From Prorocentrum cordatum (lineage: Eukaryota > Sar > Dinophyceae > Prorocentrales > Prorocentraceae), in NCBI GenBank assembly GCA_963575745.1, contig CAUYUJ010004336.1:76001-140000 (forward strand): 64,000 bases of DNA, in the 5' to 3' direction. Shown piece after piece: positions 41,881-53,486 of this stretch. The notes under the pieces were generated by a model that made no database searches, was not told the origin of the DNA, and saw nothing but the letters and a program-made list of their open reading frames with translations. Each line of letters starts with the position of its first letter. The stretch's first letter is position 1. The translations under genes and the position numbers were made by a program.

Positions 41881-43550
41881 GCCTGAGACTTCCTCACAAT
41901 TCACTCACAGACGAGGCTCCCGCTCGAGACTTCCTCCATATTCATATCTCAAGAGCCCAAAAGTGACGACAGTTGCACGTTGCGGATGACCCGCTCGGAT
42001 TCAAACATGAAGTGCGGGCCCCATAGGGAGGGGACTACCGCCTGAGACTTCCTCGCAATTCACTCACAGACGAGGCTCCCGCCTGATACTTCCTCCATAA
42101 TCGGGCTTAAAGAGCCCAAAAGTGACGACAGTTACACGTTGCGGATGACCCGCTCGGATTCAAACATGAAGTGCAGGCCCCAAAGGGAGGGGGCTCCCGC
42201 CTGAGACTTCTTCATAATTCACTCACAGACGAGGCTCCCGCTCGAGACTTCCTCCATATTCAAGTCTCAAGAGCCCAAAAGTGACGACAGCCGCACGTTG
42301 CGGATGACCCGCTCGGATTCAAACATGAAGTGCGGGCCCCATAGGGAGGGGGCTCCCGCCTGAGACTTCCTCGCAATTCACTCACAGACGAGGCTCCCGC
42401 TCGAGACTTCCTCCATATTCATATCTCAAGAGCCCAAAAGTGACGACAGTTGCACGTTGCGGATGACCCGCTCGGATTCAAACATGAAGTGCGGGCCCCA
42501 TAGGGAGGGGGCTCCCGCCTGAGACTTCCTCACAATTCACTCACAGACGAGGCTCCCGCTCGAGACTTCCTCCATATTCAAGTCTCAAGAGCCCAAAAGT
42601 GACGACAGTTGCACGTTGCGGATGACCCGCTCGGATTCAAACATGAAGTGCGGGCCCCATAGGGAGGGGGCTCCCGCCGTGAGACTTCCTCGCAATTCAC
42701 TCACAGACGAGGCTCCCGCTCGAGACTTCCTCCATATTCAAGTCTCAAGAGCCCAAAAGTGACGACAGTTGCACGTTGCGGATGACCCGCTCGGATTCAA
42801 ACATGAAGTGCGGGCCCCATAGGGAGGGGGCTCCCGCCTGAGACTTCCTCACAATTCACTCACAGACGAGGCTCCCGCTCGAGACTTCCTCCATATTCAA
42901 GTCTCAAGAGCCCAAAAGTGACGACAGTTGCACGTTGCGGATGACCCGCTCGGATTCAAACATGAAGTGCGGGCCCCATAGGGAGGGGGCTCCCGCCTGA
43001 GACTTCCTCGCAATTCACTCACAGACGAGGCTCCCGCTCGAGACTTCCTCCATATTCAGGTCTCAAGAGCCCAAAAGTGACGACAGTTGCACGTTGCGGA
43101 TGACCCGCTCGGATTCAAACATGAAGTGCGGGCCCCATAGGGAGGGGGCTCCCGCCTGAGACTTCCTCACAATTCACTCGCAGACGAGGCTCCCGCTCGA
43201 CACTTCTCCATATTCAATTCTCAAGAGCCCAAAAGGGACGACAGTTGCACGTTGCGGATGACCCGGTCGGATTCAAACATGAAGTGCGGGCCCCATAGGG
43301 AGGGGGCTCCCGCCTGAGACTTCCTCGCAATTCACTCACAGACGAGGCTCCCGCTCGACACTTCCTCCATATTCAAGTCTCAAGAGCCCAAAAGTGACGA
43401 CAGTTGCACGTTGCGGATGACCCGCTCGGATTCAAACATGAAGTGCGGGCCCCATAGGGAGGGGGTTCCCGCTTGAGACTTCTTCGCAATTCACTCACAG
43501 ACGAGGCTCCCGCTCGAGACTTTCTCCATATTCAGGCCTCAAGTCAGCGA
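41881..43550 (+). repeat. Family B 159-bp tandem array (in B2)
   Basis: About ten units of 159 bp in very uniform register. Landmarks are GCCTGAGACTTCCTC, ACTCACAGACGAGGCTCCCG, AAGTGACGACAGTTGCACGT and GGATTCAAACATGAAGTGCG. Few substitutions separate units, indicating recent amplification or strong homogenisation. Confidence 0.98.
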
Positions 43551-43551
43551 G

Positions 43552-43770
<219 letters not shown>

Positions 43771-43975
43771 AGGAGGAAGCAAGGAGGAGCAGAGGAGAGG
43801 GAGGAGGAGGAGATCCTGCGCGGAGGGTATGCAGAGAAAACAAGAACCCCACTTAGGATGTGGGGAACTAATAGCTGGGGCCGATGCCAAATACCGCTCT
43901 CACGTCCTAGCCAAAGGCGTCGATGGACAAATTGGGTACCGTGACGCCCATGGACACTTGCAGGGTGGACACGTA

Positions 43976-43977
<2 letters not shown>

Positions 43978-44008
<31 letters not shown>

Positions 44009-44270
44009 GAAGAGAGAGAAACGCAATGTCTGTCTTGCCGGAAGACATTCCTCCCTGCTTCCCTCGCACCATTCCTTCCCTCGTCATTCCTTCCCTGCTT
44101 CCCTTTCCTCCATTCCTTCCCTCATCCTCCCTCTCTCTCCGTCCCTGTTCCCATTGAGAGAAAAGGACACGTGGCCGTTGCGTTCGGCGCGGTGCAAGGT
44201 CGGAGAAAGGGTAGATGTGTCTACGGCACGCTGCTGCTCTAGAGCAGGTCCCACACGGCACTCCAGCAGA
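43978..44270. other. (GA)n run and unassigned spacer
   Basis: GAGAGA at about 43978-44020, then CCTTCCCTC-rich sequence (44040-44140). No gene. Confidence 0.6.
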
Positions 44271-44274
44271 GGCG

Positions 44275-44440
44275 TCATTCCTCCGAGCTCCGCGCGGATG
44301 TCTCGGAGCGGCGTTGGGCCCTTCTAGGCGGCGCCTCGGGCGCCGCCCCCGGCGCGCTCCACGCGCTGGGGAGGGGGGCTCCAGCGCCGATCCAAAAATC
44401 GTTGCGGACCGCCGAGAAAGTACGAGCATGCTGCTGTTTT
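44275..44440. mobile_element. Family X T-shaped foldback element, copy X4 (diverged)
   Basis: Arms (CCTCCGAGCTCCGCGCGGAT, then GGCGTTGGGCC, and their imperfect complement) enclose GGCGGCGCC/GGCGCCGCC and CGGCGCG/CGCGCTG hairpins. More mismatches than in X2 and X3 suggest an older copy. Confidence 0.82.
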
Positions 44441-44830
44441 GTGCCTCCAGACACTCTAGCTCGCGCTTCGGGACTCGGCGGCGGATTCGCAGGCCCCCCG
44501 TACACGCGTGGAGCGCCTCAGGGTCGCTCCAGAAGCATTGCAGACCCTCCCTCACCCACCCCTGGCACCCCCATTCCCCCCCGCCACCACGAAGCCGACA
44601 TCCCCTGCATCTCTGCCGTTCCCTGCCCTGCCCAGCCCCTCCTCCGCCGCCACCTCCACATCGTTCTCATTTTACCGTTGTCCCCCGTTCTCGTTTGCCT
44701 TCTCATTGTCCCCATACCAATGCTTTGTATCAAAACCTTCCTTGTCTCACCACTGGGCGTGTCGGTAGCGCTTGCATGTTGCCCGTGTTTGTTTCACCGA
44801 TGAGCTTGAGAGTTCAAACAGTGATACACG
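44441..44830. other. No gene seen
   Basis: Mixed sequence with pyrimidine-rich parts. Nothing is recognised. Confidence 0.4.
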
Positions 44831-45775
44831 GATAGAGGGTGGGTCGATTTGTGTTTAGCATGTTTTGTTTTAGCGCTGCGCACTTGCGCGATGCTCGCTT
44901 AAGGGCCGCGCACATTCGTGGTAAAAGTTTTCGACTGCTACAGAGATGGAAGGCTGCTCCTTTTCAAAATTATGGTCTCGCCTTAGTGCCGCGCACATTC
45001 GTGTTAAAAGCTTGCGACAGCTACACAGGTGGAGGACGGGTAGATTTCAAAATGTGGAGATCGCCTAAGCGCCGCGCACATTCGTCATGAAAGCTTCCAA
45101 CACTTACGAGGGTGGAAGGAGGTTTCGTTTTCAAACCGCTCTCGCTCAAGAGTTCCCCGAAGATTGTGGCCAGAGGTGCAGCCACATCGTCAAGCGTTAC
45201 ACGGACAGGTGGGCATCACCGTTTCAAGATGGGGCTCTCGCTCGAGACCCTCATTGTGCTGGCCAGGAGCTGTAGAATACACAACAGCGACGCGGATGGA
45301 CACTTCTTTGCGCAGTTGGTGTAGCTTTAAGTCGGGCGTGTCCCCCTTACAGGGGGATTTTCGACGAAAATTGAAAAGTATTCAAAAAATATGCCCAAAT
45401 GGTCCAAAAATATTATTCCGAAATATTTAAAAAATAGTCCCCGGACTATGTTTTGACTATGTTTGAACATTCCGCCTGTAGAGGGACGGGCCCGACTTAA
45501 TTGTAGCTGGAGAACATGCAGGGTGGCTTCTTTTCTCGAGACGGGGCCCTCACCCGAGCGGCAGGCCCACGAGTCGTTCGGTTTAAAAGGAGCGCGCCCA
45601 CTGTGAAAACGGATGGTCGAAGCGGTTTACGAGGAAGACACTTGGGGCGGGCGGGTGTATTGTAGCATCGCTGGCGCATCCTGGGTTTACTCTGGTCCTC
45701 CTCGTTACCCTCCTCCTCCTCGTCTTCCTCCTCCTTTTCCTCCTCCTCCTCCTCCTCCTCCTCCTCCTCCTCATT
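44831..45775 (+). mobile_element. Family C composite element, copy C3, interrupted by a family M insertion
   Basis: Diverged 83-bp-type units (GCGCCGCGCACATTCGT, TTCAAAAT, CTCGC) run from 44860 to about 45320. A family M element follows at 45327-45500, and further array-like sequence to 45600. Then come the family C tail (GTATTGTAGCATCGCTGG to ATCCTGGGTTTACTCTGG) and a (TCC)n tract (45700-45772). The family M element interrupts the array, so it inserted later. Confidence 0.7.
45319..45508. mobile_element. Family M palindromic transposon, copy M3
   Basis: The element 45327-45500 has TTAAGTCGGGC and GCCCGACTTAA at its ends. It is flanked by GTGTAGCT on the left and TTGTAGCT on the right, a 7-of-8 match to a duplicated target. 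Inner terminal sequence CAGGGGGATTTTCGACGAAA is as in the other copies. Confidence 0.9.
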
Positions 45776-45814
45776 CGCTCACTCCTGAGCAATAATAGCG
45801 CGACAATTGACGAC

Positions 45815-48475
45815 GGGTGCAGCGTTTTTAATTCGGATCCAACGAGTTGTGCAACGTTTCTCTCTTCATCGGGCCGGGTTCGGTTTTCGAAGTGATGCAA
45901 CCTGTCTGAACGAGCGTTGAAAATTTATACAGTTCGTTGGATTGGGAACCGCCGAGTTGTGTAACAGTTTTCATATTGTCGGGTCGGGTTCGGATTCCGA
46001 GTTTGCGCAACTTGTTTGATCTTTTCTGGTTGAAGGTCATCAGAACTAAATCAAAAAGCTTGCACAGTTCGACAACCGAGTCCAACCAGACGAAACGACA
46101 AAGGTTGCACCATTCGTCGGTCGTCCCCGATCAGAAGAGTTGCACAAGCCGTCATCTCTAAGTCAAGATGGTTGCACAAGTTCGACATCCGAGCCAAACC
46201 CGACGAAACGACAAAGGTTGCACGACTCGTCGGTTCCCATTCAGAAAAGTTGCACAAGCCGGCAGATTTTAATCAAAACAGATTGCACAAGTTCGAAAAG
46301 CGAACCGAACCCGACGAAACGACAAGGGTTGCACAATTCGCTGGCTTCCCATCAAAAGTTTATACAAGTCGTCAGTTCTAAGTCAAAAAAGTTTGCACAA
46401 GTTCAAAAACCGAGCCCAACCCGACAAAACGATAGAGATCGCACAACTCGCCGGTTCCCAATCAAAAAGTTGCACATTTCGCAAGCTCTAAGTCAAAATG
46501 GTTGCACAAGTTCGAAAACCGATCCCGACCCGAAACAACGAAGAAGGTTGCACAATGTGTCGGTTCTAATTCAAAAGAGCTGCACATGTCGTCAATTCTA
46601 AATCAACTCGGTTGCACAAGGCTGAAAAGCCGTGCGAGATCCGACAAAAAGAAACAAGTTGCACAATTCGTCGACGCTCAAGCAAAAAAATGCACAAGTC
46701 GTCAGTTGTAAATCCAAAAAGGAGGTCGCACAAGTTCCAAAACCTAGCCCAACCCGACGAAACAAAACGGGTTGCCCAATGCGTCGGCTTCGAGGAAACA
46801 AGATACACAAGTCGTCATTTTCACTCAGAAGGGCTGCGCAAATTTCAAAGCTGAGGCCGACCCGGCAAAACGACAAAGGTTGCACATTTCGTCGCTTCCC
46901 AATCAAAATAGTTGCACAAGCCGGCAGTTCTCAGTCAAGAAGTGGCACGAGTTCGACAGCCGATCCCGTCCCGACATGACGAAAAAGGTTGCACATCCTA
47001 TCGGTTCCCAAAATCAAAAGGAAGTTGCACAAGGCGTCAGTTCCCCATCAGAAAAGTTGCATACTTTCGTGAAAACAGCAATAGAGCCTAACCCGACAAA
47101 ACCAGAAAATAGTTCCACGGTTCGTCGGTTCCAAATCAGAAAAGCTGCAAAAGTCTTCAAGTTTCTATCGAAAACGCTGCACATTCCAAATCGAGCCCGA
47201 ACCGCCAAAATGGGAAAGGTTGCACGAATCGTCGGTTCCCAAGCCAAAAAATTGTACAAGCCGTCAGCTCTCATTGCAAAAAGTTGCACAAGTTCGACAA
47301 CCGAGCCTGGCCCGACAAGACGAAAAAAAGGTTACACAACTCGTCGGCCCCAATCACAAAAAAAGCTGCACCAGTCGTCAGCTCTCAATCGAAAAGGTCG
47401 CACAAGTTCAAAAACCTAGCCCGACGAATCGGGTCCCCATGAAAAAGTTGCACAAGTCGTCAATTCTCAATTCGAAAGGTTGCACAAGTTCGAAAGCCGA
47501 GCCCGACCTGGCAAGACGAAAAATATTGCACAGCTCGTCGGTTCGAAATCAGAAGAAGCTGCACAAGCCGTCCATTATGATTTAAAAAAGCTGCACAAGT
47601 TCGAAAACCAAACCGAACCCGACGAAACGACAAAGGTTGCACAAATCGCCGGCTCCCAATTCAAAAAGTTGCATACGACGTCAATTCGAAATCCAAAAAG
47701 TTACACCAGTTCGAAAAATCAGTCTGGCCTGATAAAACGATAAAGATTACACAACTCGCCGATTCCAAATCAGAAGAAGCTGCACAAGTCGTCAGTACTC
47801 AATCAGATGGGTTGCACTAGTTCGAAAACCAAGCCTGGCCCGACGGAACGACAATGGTCTCACAACTCGTCGATTCTCAATCAAAGAGGCGCACAAGTCG
47901 TCAGTTCCCAATCGAAAAAAATTGCACGATTTCGTGGCATGATTTCAGAACCGAGACCGACCCGACTGAACGAGAAAGCTGCACAACTCGTCAGTTCTCA
48001 ACCAACAAAGTTGCACAAATTCGAAAATCGAGCCCGTCCCGACAAAACGAAAAATGCTTCACAAGTCGTCGGGTCCGAATCATAAAGCTGCACAAGCCGT
48101 CCATTCTCAATGAAAAAGGCTGTACAAGTTCGTAAACCGAGCACGAACCGACAAAACGAAAAAGGCTGCACAACTTGTCGGCTCCCAATCGAAAGAGCGA
48201 CACGAGTCGTCAGATCTCCATCAAAAGGGTTGCAAAAGTTCGCGCACCGGGTCCGTCCCGACAAAACGAAAAAGGTTGCGCAAATCGTCGCTTCCCAGTC
48301 AAAGAAGCGGCACATGTCGTCAAATCTCAATCAAAAAAGTTGCACAAGTTCGAATTCCGAGCCTAACCCGTCAAAACGAAAGAAAGGTTCACAACACGTC
48401 GTTTCCCAAGCGAAACAGTTGCACAAGTAGTCATTTCTCAATCGTAAAGGCTGCGCAAGTTCGCAAACCAAACGC
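45815..48475 (+). repeat. TTGCACAA-headed tandem array, about 110-bp unit, with an orientation switch
   Basis: About 24 units of roughly 110 bp. Each consists of three sub-blocks beginning TTGCACAA: one with GTTCGAAAACCGAGCCCGAC, one with TCGTCGGTTCCCAATC and one with TCGTCAGTTCTCAATC. The first 215 bp (45815 to about 46030) carry the same units in reverse complement, so the array flips near 46030. It is clearly AT-richer than its surroundings. It has no stable reading frame because the period is not a multiple of three. Confidence 0.95.
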
Positions 48476-48819
48476 CTGGTCGCACACGCCTGTGAAGTTA
48501 GAAAATGTAATGGCCTCGCGCTAATTTAGTGGACGTTAAAATTGACGAACTTACATTTAAGTCGAAGCGGTGTGAGCATCCCAGCCTAATTGCTCCATAT
48601 CGGTTGCATTCGACATATTGCACCACTGAGAACAGGAATATTGGGCTCAAGCCCCCCACCCCGCCACATCCGCGCACTGGCTTCGTAGATGGATCGGTGC
48701 ACGATCGCCCACTGCAACTAGCAAACAGCGCAGGCTCAGCCAGTCCCCTTGCCAGCCATCCCCCTTTTCCCCCGTGCCTACTGCTGTACCCCGGCGCGCT
48801 CCCCTCGGACATGCAAGTG
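48476..48819. other. No gene seen
   Basis: AT-richer transition then mixed sequence. Nothing is recognised. Confidence 0.4.
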
Positions 48820-49354
48820 TTGATTCCATGAGATCGGACCCAATGCTCCCGTGCGGGCCACGCACGCGCGCACACGCCAACACGTTATAATAGCAGTGGA
48901 ATGGCGCAGAAGAACAAGATAACGAAACACGATTGCGTTCCCATCATGAGTATCAGAACTCTGTGCGCGCACTCGCTGGAACCGAAGGCAGGAGATTGAA
49001 CCGCTTGACCTCCCACCAGGTAGGACCACGCACGCCACATGCACTCGCATGTCGACAACATCCCACAGCCGTCGCGCGCCTGCCAACCCATGCGGGCCAC
49101 GCACGCGCGTCCCCGCGCGCGAAACAGTTGCAACACCATTGACGCATTTCAGCGCAGAAGATTTGATCCGCAAAGCAGCAGCAAACATCTTGCAGAGTTT
49201 CAGCGCGACCACTTCCTCATCATCCTCATCAGCACCATCGCGATCACCATCGCCAGCGTCACCATTGACATCTCCCACCATCTTCATCACCATCGCCCTC
49301 GTCGTCATCATCATCATCATCATCATCATCATTATCATCATCATCATCTTCATC

Positions 49355-49398
<44 letters not shown>

Positions 49399-49630
49399 CA
49401 TCACCACCGCTGTCATCGTCATCGTCGCCGTTGTCGCCCTCGTCATGGCGTCGTCACCATCCCCACTCGCCCTCCCGAGCCATGGAGCTGTATGGCACGA
49501 GTACTCGCGTCATTGCGCTGGCAGACTGTTGCCCAGAAGCTGTGGACGGGTGGGTGCGATGTTTGTTCGAGCATGTTTGTTGGCGACGCCGAGTCTGACA
49601 ATCATCAATTGCACCCGCACCTGTGCAGAT
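48820..49630 (+). repeat. Family K composite repeat, copy K2
   Basis: Two diverged units share GCGGGCCACGCACGCGCG (48856 and 49092). Then comes a CACTTCCTCATCATCCTCATCAGC block, a CAT tract (49305-49400), and a tail with CTCGCCCTCCCGAGCCATGG and GGGTGGGTGCGATG. Order and orientation match 16.64-17.62 kb. Confidence 0.65.
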
Positions 49631-50284
49631 ATATATATATATATATATAGATATGAAATATATATGTACACACACCTATACATACAAACAAACAGACACA
49701 CAAACATATGCAGATGTGTATATACACTTGTTGTATATAGATGGGTCATCGAGGGTGCAAGACACCACTGTCTGCCTTTCACGCCGACAAGCATCTGACG
49801 GATGGGTGCCCCATATTCTAGGGGTGTGAGGGACGGCGGGAGAGAGGTGGAGGAGAGGAGGGAGCAGAAAGAGGCGGGGAAGAAGGAGGAGCAGGAAAAG
49901 GAAAGGAGGGGGAGAATGAGGAGGGCGAGGAGACCAGGGCAAGGTGGAGGAGTGGATATAGGAGCCCACAGCAAAACAATGGAAACACAGGGAACGAAAT
50001 CTAGACCGAAAGCATCATGTTCGCAAATGAGATGGTATAATTTCAGCGTATCATATGTTTGAGCCTCTGGTTCAGGGTTGTTTCTGCCATCGCTCCAGCT
50101 CTTGCTTCTCTTGTTCGTGTGATCCTGGTCTTGCTCATGTGCCGCCTTCCTCTTCATCCTTCTTTTCCCCCCCACCTCCTCCCCCTCACCCTCCTCCTCC
50201 TTCTCATCCCATCCTTCTTCCTCCTGCCGCCCTCCGGCCTGCGCAGGCATGGCGCCACCGCCGCCAGCAGCAGCTCCGCGCGCG
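49631..50284. other. (TA)n run and unassigned spacer
   Basis: A TA dinucleotide run at about 49628-49650 is followed by ACATA/CAAACA-rich sequence to 49720, then purine-rich and mixed sequence. No gene is seen. Confidence 0.5.
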
Positions 50285-50530
50285 TCGCGCGCGGGGGGCA
50301 ACAGCAGCAGCAGCAGCGGCAGCAGCAGCGGCAGCAGCAGCGGCAGCAGCAGCTGCAACGGCAGCGGCAGCGGCAGCAGCACAGCGCTGGCGGCAGCAGG
50401 GGCGGCGATGGCAGCGTCGGCGGCGGCGGCAGAGGCAGAGGCAGCGGCGGCGGCGGCAGCGGCGGCGGCAGCGGCGGCAGCGGCGGCGGCAGGGGCGGTC
50501 TCGGTCGGGGCGGCAGCGGCGAGGGGCGCC
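50285..50530 (+). repeat. (GCA)n / (GCG)n / (GGCA) trinucleotide tract
   Basis: AGCAGCAGCGGC-type repeats turn into GGCGGCAGCGGCGG. One frame reads poly-Ala and others poly-Gln or poly-Gly. Nothing flanking indicates a gene. Confidence 0.92.
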
Positions 50531-52200
50531 AGCGGCGGCCGCAGCAACGCGCGCTGGTTGGTGGAACACCCCAACTGTGGAGTGGTCCCACAAAGTACGT
50601 TTGGCTTCTCGACAAACGTATGCACACGCGGTGCCGCGTGGTAAGGTTACCGGAGCAAGCGGCATCGTTGGAGAAAAGATCAGCAAAAGCCCCAGCAGCG
50701 TTGTTGGGTGGGAAACGCAGTGCCCCCCCGCGCCCCCGCTGTCGAAGCACCCCCAGAGCGACAATCGACGGAACATCGGCAATCGACAGAGAACCCGCGA
50801 CAGCTTGAGCGCCGCAGTGGTCGGCAACCACGGGGCCGGGGCCCGTCCAGCAACCATGCAGAGAGAGAGGACGTTTACAATGTTTCCACTCGTAACCTAG
50901 TCGTCGCCTCGATCCGCAGTGGTACCGTAGGGATAATCCCAGGAGCGACCGCGGCGACCCGTCGACCTTTGCGGTCCCTGCTGAGGGCCACTCCAAAGAG
51001 CCTGGCAGCGGGAGCGGGTCGCAGTGCGACTCTCCAGTCATACCGTCGAGTCGAGATGTCATACTTATGATGCCGCTTTGTAAGGTCGATCGTTGGCGAC
51101 AGGTCACTCCTACAGGTCGTCAGAAAACTGCGCATTGTGCCGCGTAGTGCCTACATTCGCCTCGGCCGCGGATGCGGCCGACCCCGTGACCCCGAGCAGC
51201 GCATCAGGAACAGCTGCAGGAGGGTGCAGGACGGGCACTGCGAGAAAGACGGGCAGTGGGAGAGGAAGCGAGGGGGGTACTGGCGACGGGCGCGACGGTT
51301 GTCGTGGCAGAATTCGCGACGCATGCGCTTGCCCTGCCTCGGGCCCGGGCACCCTCGCAGCTGGATCCCGTTCGCAAAGCCCCGCGTGAAGGCCGGGCCG
51401 ATGTCTCTGGCCGTGCTGCTCTCGGCGTCGACGGTGTGCGCCCTTTGGCTCGTGGCCAGCCTAGAGGAGTCCCGACGCTCTGCCCTGGCCTCGCAGCCCC
51501 GGCCTGCCTGGCGGACGCGCGCTGCGCCCCCGCCGCCGGCAGCTCCGCCTCCCTCGCGCGCGCTCCGTGGGGGGGCCCCTCCCCCCGCTCCGCCACGGCG
51601 GCCGCTGCCCTCTCAGCTCCGCCCGACCCGCAGCTTGCCGGCCCAGTCCCTCCGCCTTCTGCCCCTCGGGGCGCTCTTCGGCTCCGCCGCCGCGGTCCCC
51701 CTCGTCCCACCCACCCCGCCTGCGAGTCCTCGACCTCCCGAGCTGCAGCCGCTGCCCTGGAGCCCCTGGGTGTGGTCGCGACGCCGCGCCCGTGCCTGCT
51801 GCCAGGTATGCAGCACCGGCTCGGCCGCCCTGGGCGCCCCGCTGCGGTCCCCGCTGCGTGCACGCATCGGTTCCTGCCGTTGCTCCTGCGGCCGCTCCTC
51901 TCTTCCCCTCAGAGCGTGAATTACCTACCCCGCTTTCGCTTCCAGGCAAGACCAAGTCATACCACGCGCCTCCTCGTCAAGCGGCCTGACCAGTACAGAT
52001 CGTAGTTTGGCATCGCTTGGTATCTCTTGGAAGCGAGGGTGGTCAAAAGCGAGGTAGGTTCATTTGCCCCCTATCCCCGTCCTTTGCCCTGGCATCCGGA
52101 CAGCTCGCAGTGCCGTCACCAGGCTGGCCCGAGCCCGCGTGCGGATCGTTGCTGCCGCGCTGCGACGTAAAAAGTGAGTGCGTCCGGGCTGGCTCGCGGG
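50531..52200. other. No gene seen in 1.7 kb
   Basis: Mixed to GC-rich sequence with many overlapping open frames. No domain, motif, RNA gene or named repeat is recognised. 51500-51900 is especially GC-rich. Confidence 0.4.
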
Positions 52201-52205
52201 TGAAG

Positions 52206-52250
52206 CCGCGGGCGACGGCGACGACGACGACGACGACGAATACGACGAAT

Positions 52251-52312
<62 letters not shown>

Positions 52313-52332
52313 TGCGGCGGCGGCGCCGCCGC

Positions 52333-52409
<77 letters not shown>

Positions 52410-52410
52410 A
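52206..52410 (+). repeat. (GAC)n followed by (GGCGAC)n
   Basis: GAC triplets with two GAATAC-type interruptions (52206-52312), a short GGCGGCGCC bridge, then about 14 GGCGAC hexamers (52325-52410). Confidence 0.97.
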
Positions 52411-52459
52411 AGAGGTGACGGTGGCGGCGACGACGATCTTTGACAAGAAGGCGAGGGGG

Positions 52460-52640
52460 AGGGGAGGAAGGGGGATGAGCAGGGAGGGGGAGCAAGGAGA
52501 GAAGGGGGATGAGCAAGAGGAGGAGGAGGAGGAGGTGGAGCAGCAGGAGGGGTAGGAGGAAGACGAGGAGCACGAGGAGGAGGAAGAGGAGCAGGAGGAG
52601 GAAAAGAAAAGGGATGGAGGGATGGAAGGGAGTGGAAGGG
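52460..52640. repeat. (GGA)n-rich tract
   Basis: Imperfect purine-rich sequence with GGGGGATGAGCA repeated twice near 52470 and 52506. Confidence 0.85.
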
Positions 52641-53486
52641 TGGACGTGGGGATATGAATACGGGAAAAAGACGGGTAACTTGAGGGAAACAGGAGTAGGA
52701 GAGATAGGTGGGAGGAGGCAGTGGGGAGGAAGGCTGGGACGAGGTACTGTGCCATTCACTTCGCCAAGCAGCCAACATTGCGAATGTGCGATGTGGGTGT
52801 ACCCACCGCGGCTCCCAAGTAGGTCCCCGTTCGTGCAACGCAGCGAAAACAGGGTGATAACCAAATACGAACGATGCTAATTCGCTCTACATGCGCGTCG
52901 GCGTCACGAGAAGAGTAGGAGCAGCAGGAGGAAGACAAAGAGACGGGAAGAGCAGAAGCAAGTCGTCTACAATCAACATCTTCGCATTCAGAGAAGTGGC
53001 GCAAGGGATCCACACAAATAGCACCGGCGAGAAGGGGGAGGAAGAGGAGAAGGAAGGGAATAGCGACTACAGCGTGGCTCCACAGCGTGGCAGGCCCCAA
53101 AGCTTGGAGTCGGAACACCGCCAGGCGAATCCAGGAGCAGCACATAAGGACATATGCAGCAGGATGGCCCGTACACTGGACCGAGAGCGTCGCTAGGGAG
53201 TTTGGAGGCCATTGAGAAACGGGAACTTGGGGCGTCTTGTGCACGCGTGTCCCCCAAAACCCAGACGACAGCCCATACTTCGTGGGTTGTGTTCACCGTG
53301 GTTGACATCGCGGCACTGGCTGCGGCGTCGACACGAGCACGCTCACAAGGAAGCAGTTGATGACAAGGAGGAGGACGAGGGGATGATGACGAGGAGGCCG
53401 ATGCGAGGAGATGAGCTGGCAAGGGCCCAGTGATCAGTAGCCACGCCCACTTAGCAGGAAATTGACAGAGGATGAGGACTGGGGGA
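52641..53486. other. No gene seen
   Basis: Mixed sequence. Nothing is recognised. Confidence 0.4.

Noticed and set aside
50900-50960. Short GGTACCGTAGGGATAA stretch resembling large-subunit rRNA
   Set aside because: The similarity is about 16 nt with no flanking rRNA sequence, so it is taken as chance.
51137-52005. Several 200-260-codon frames in GC-rich sequence
   Set aside because: At this GC content stop codons are rare. The frames overlap on both strands and resemble no family I recognise.
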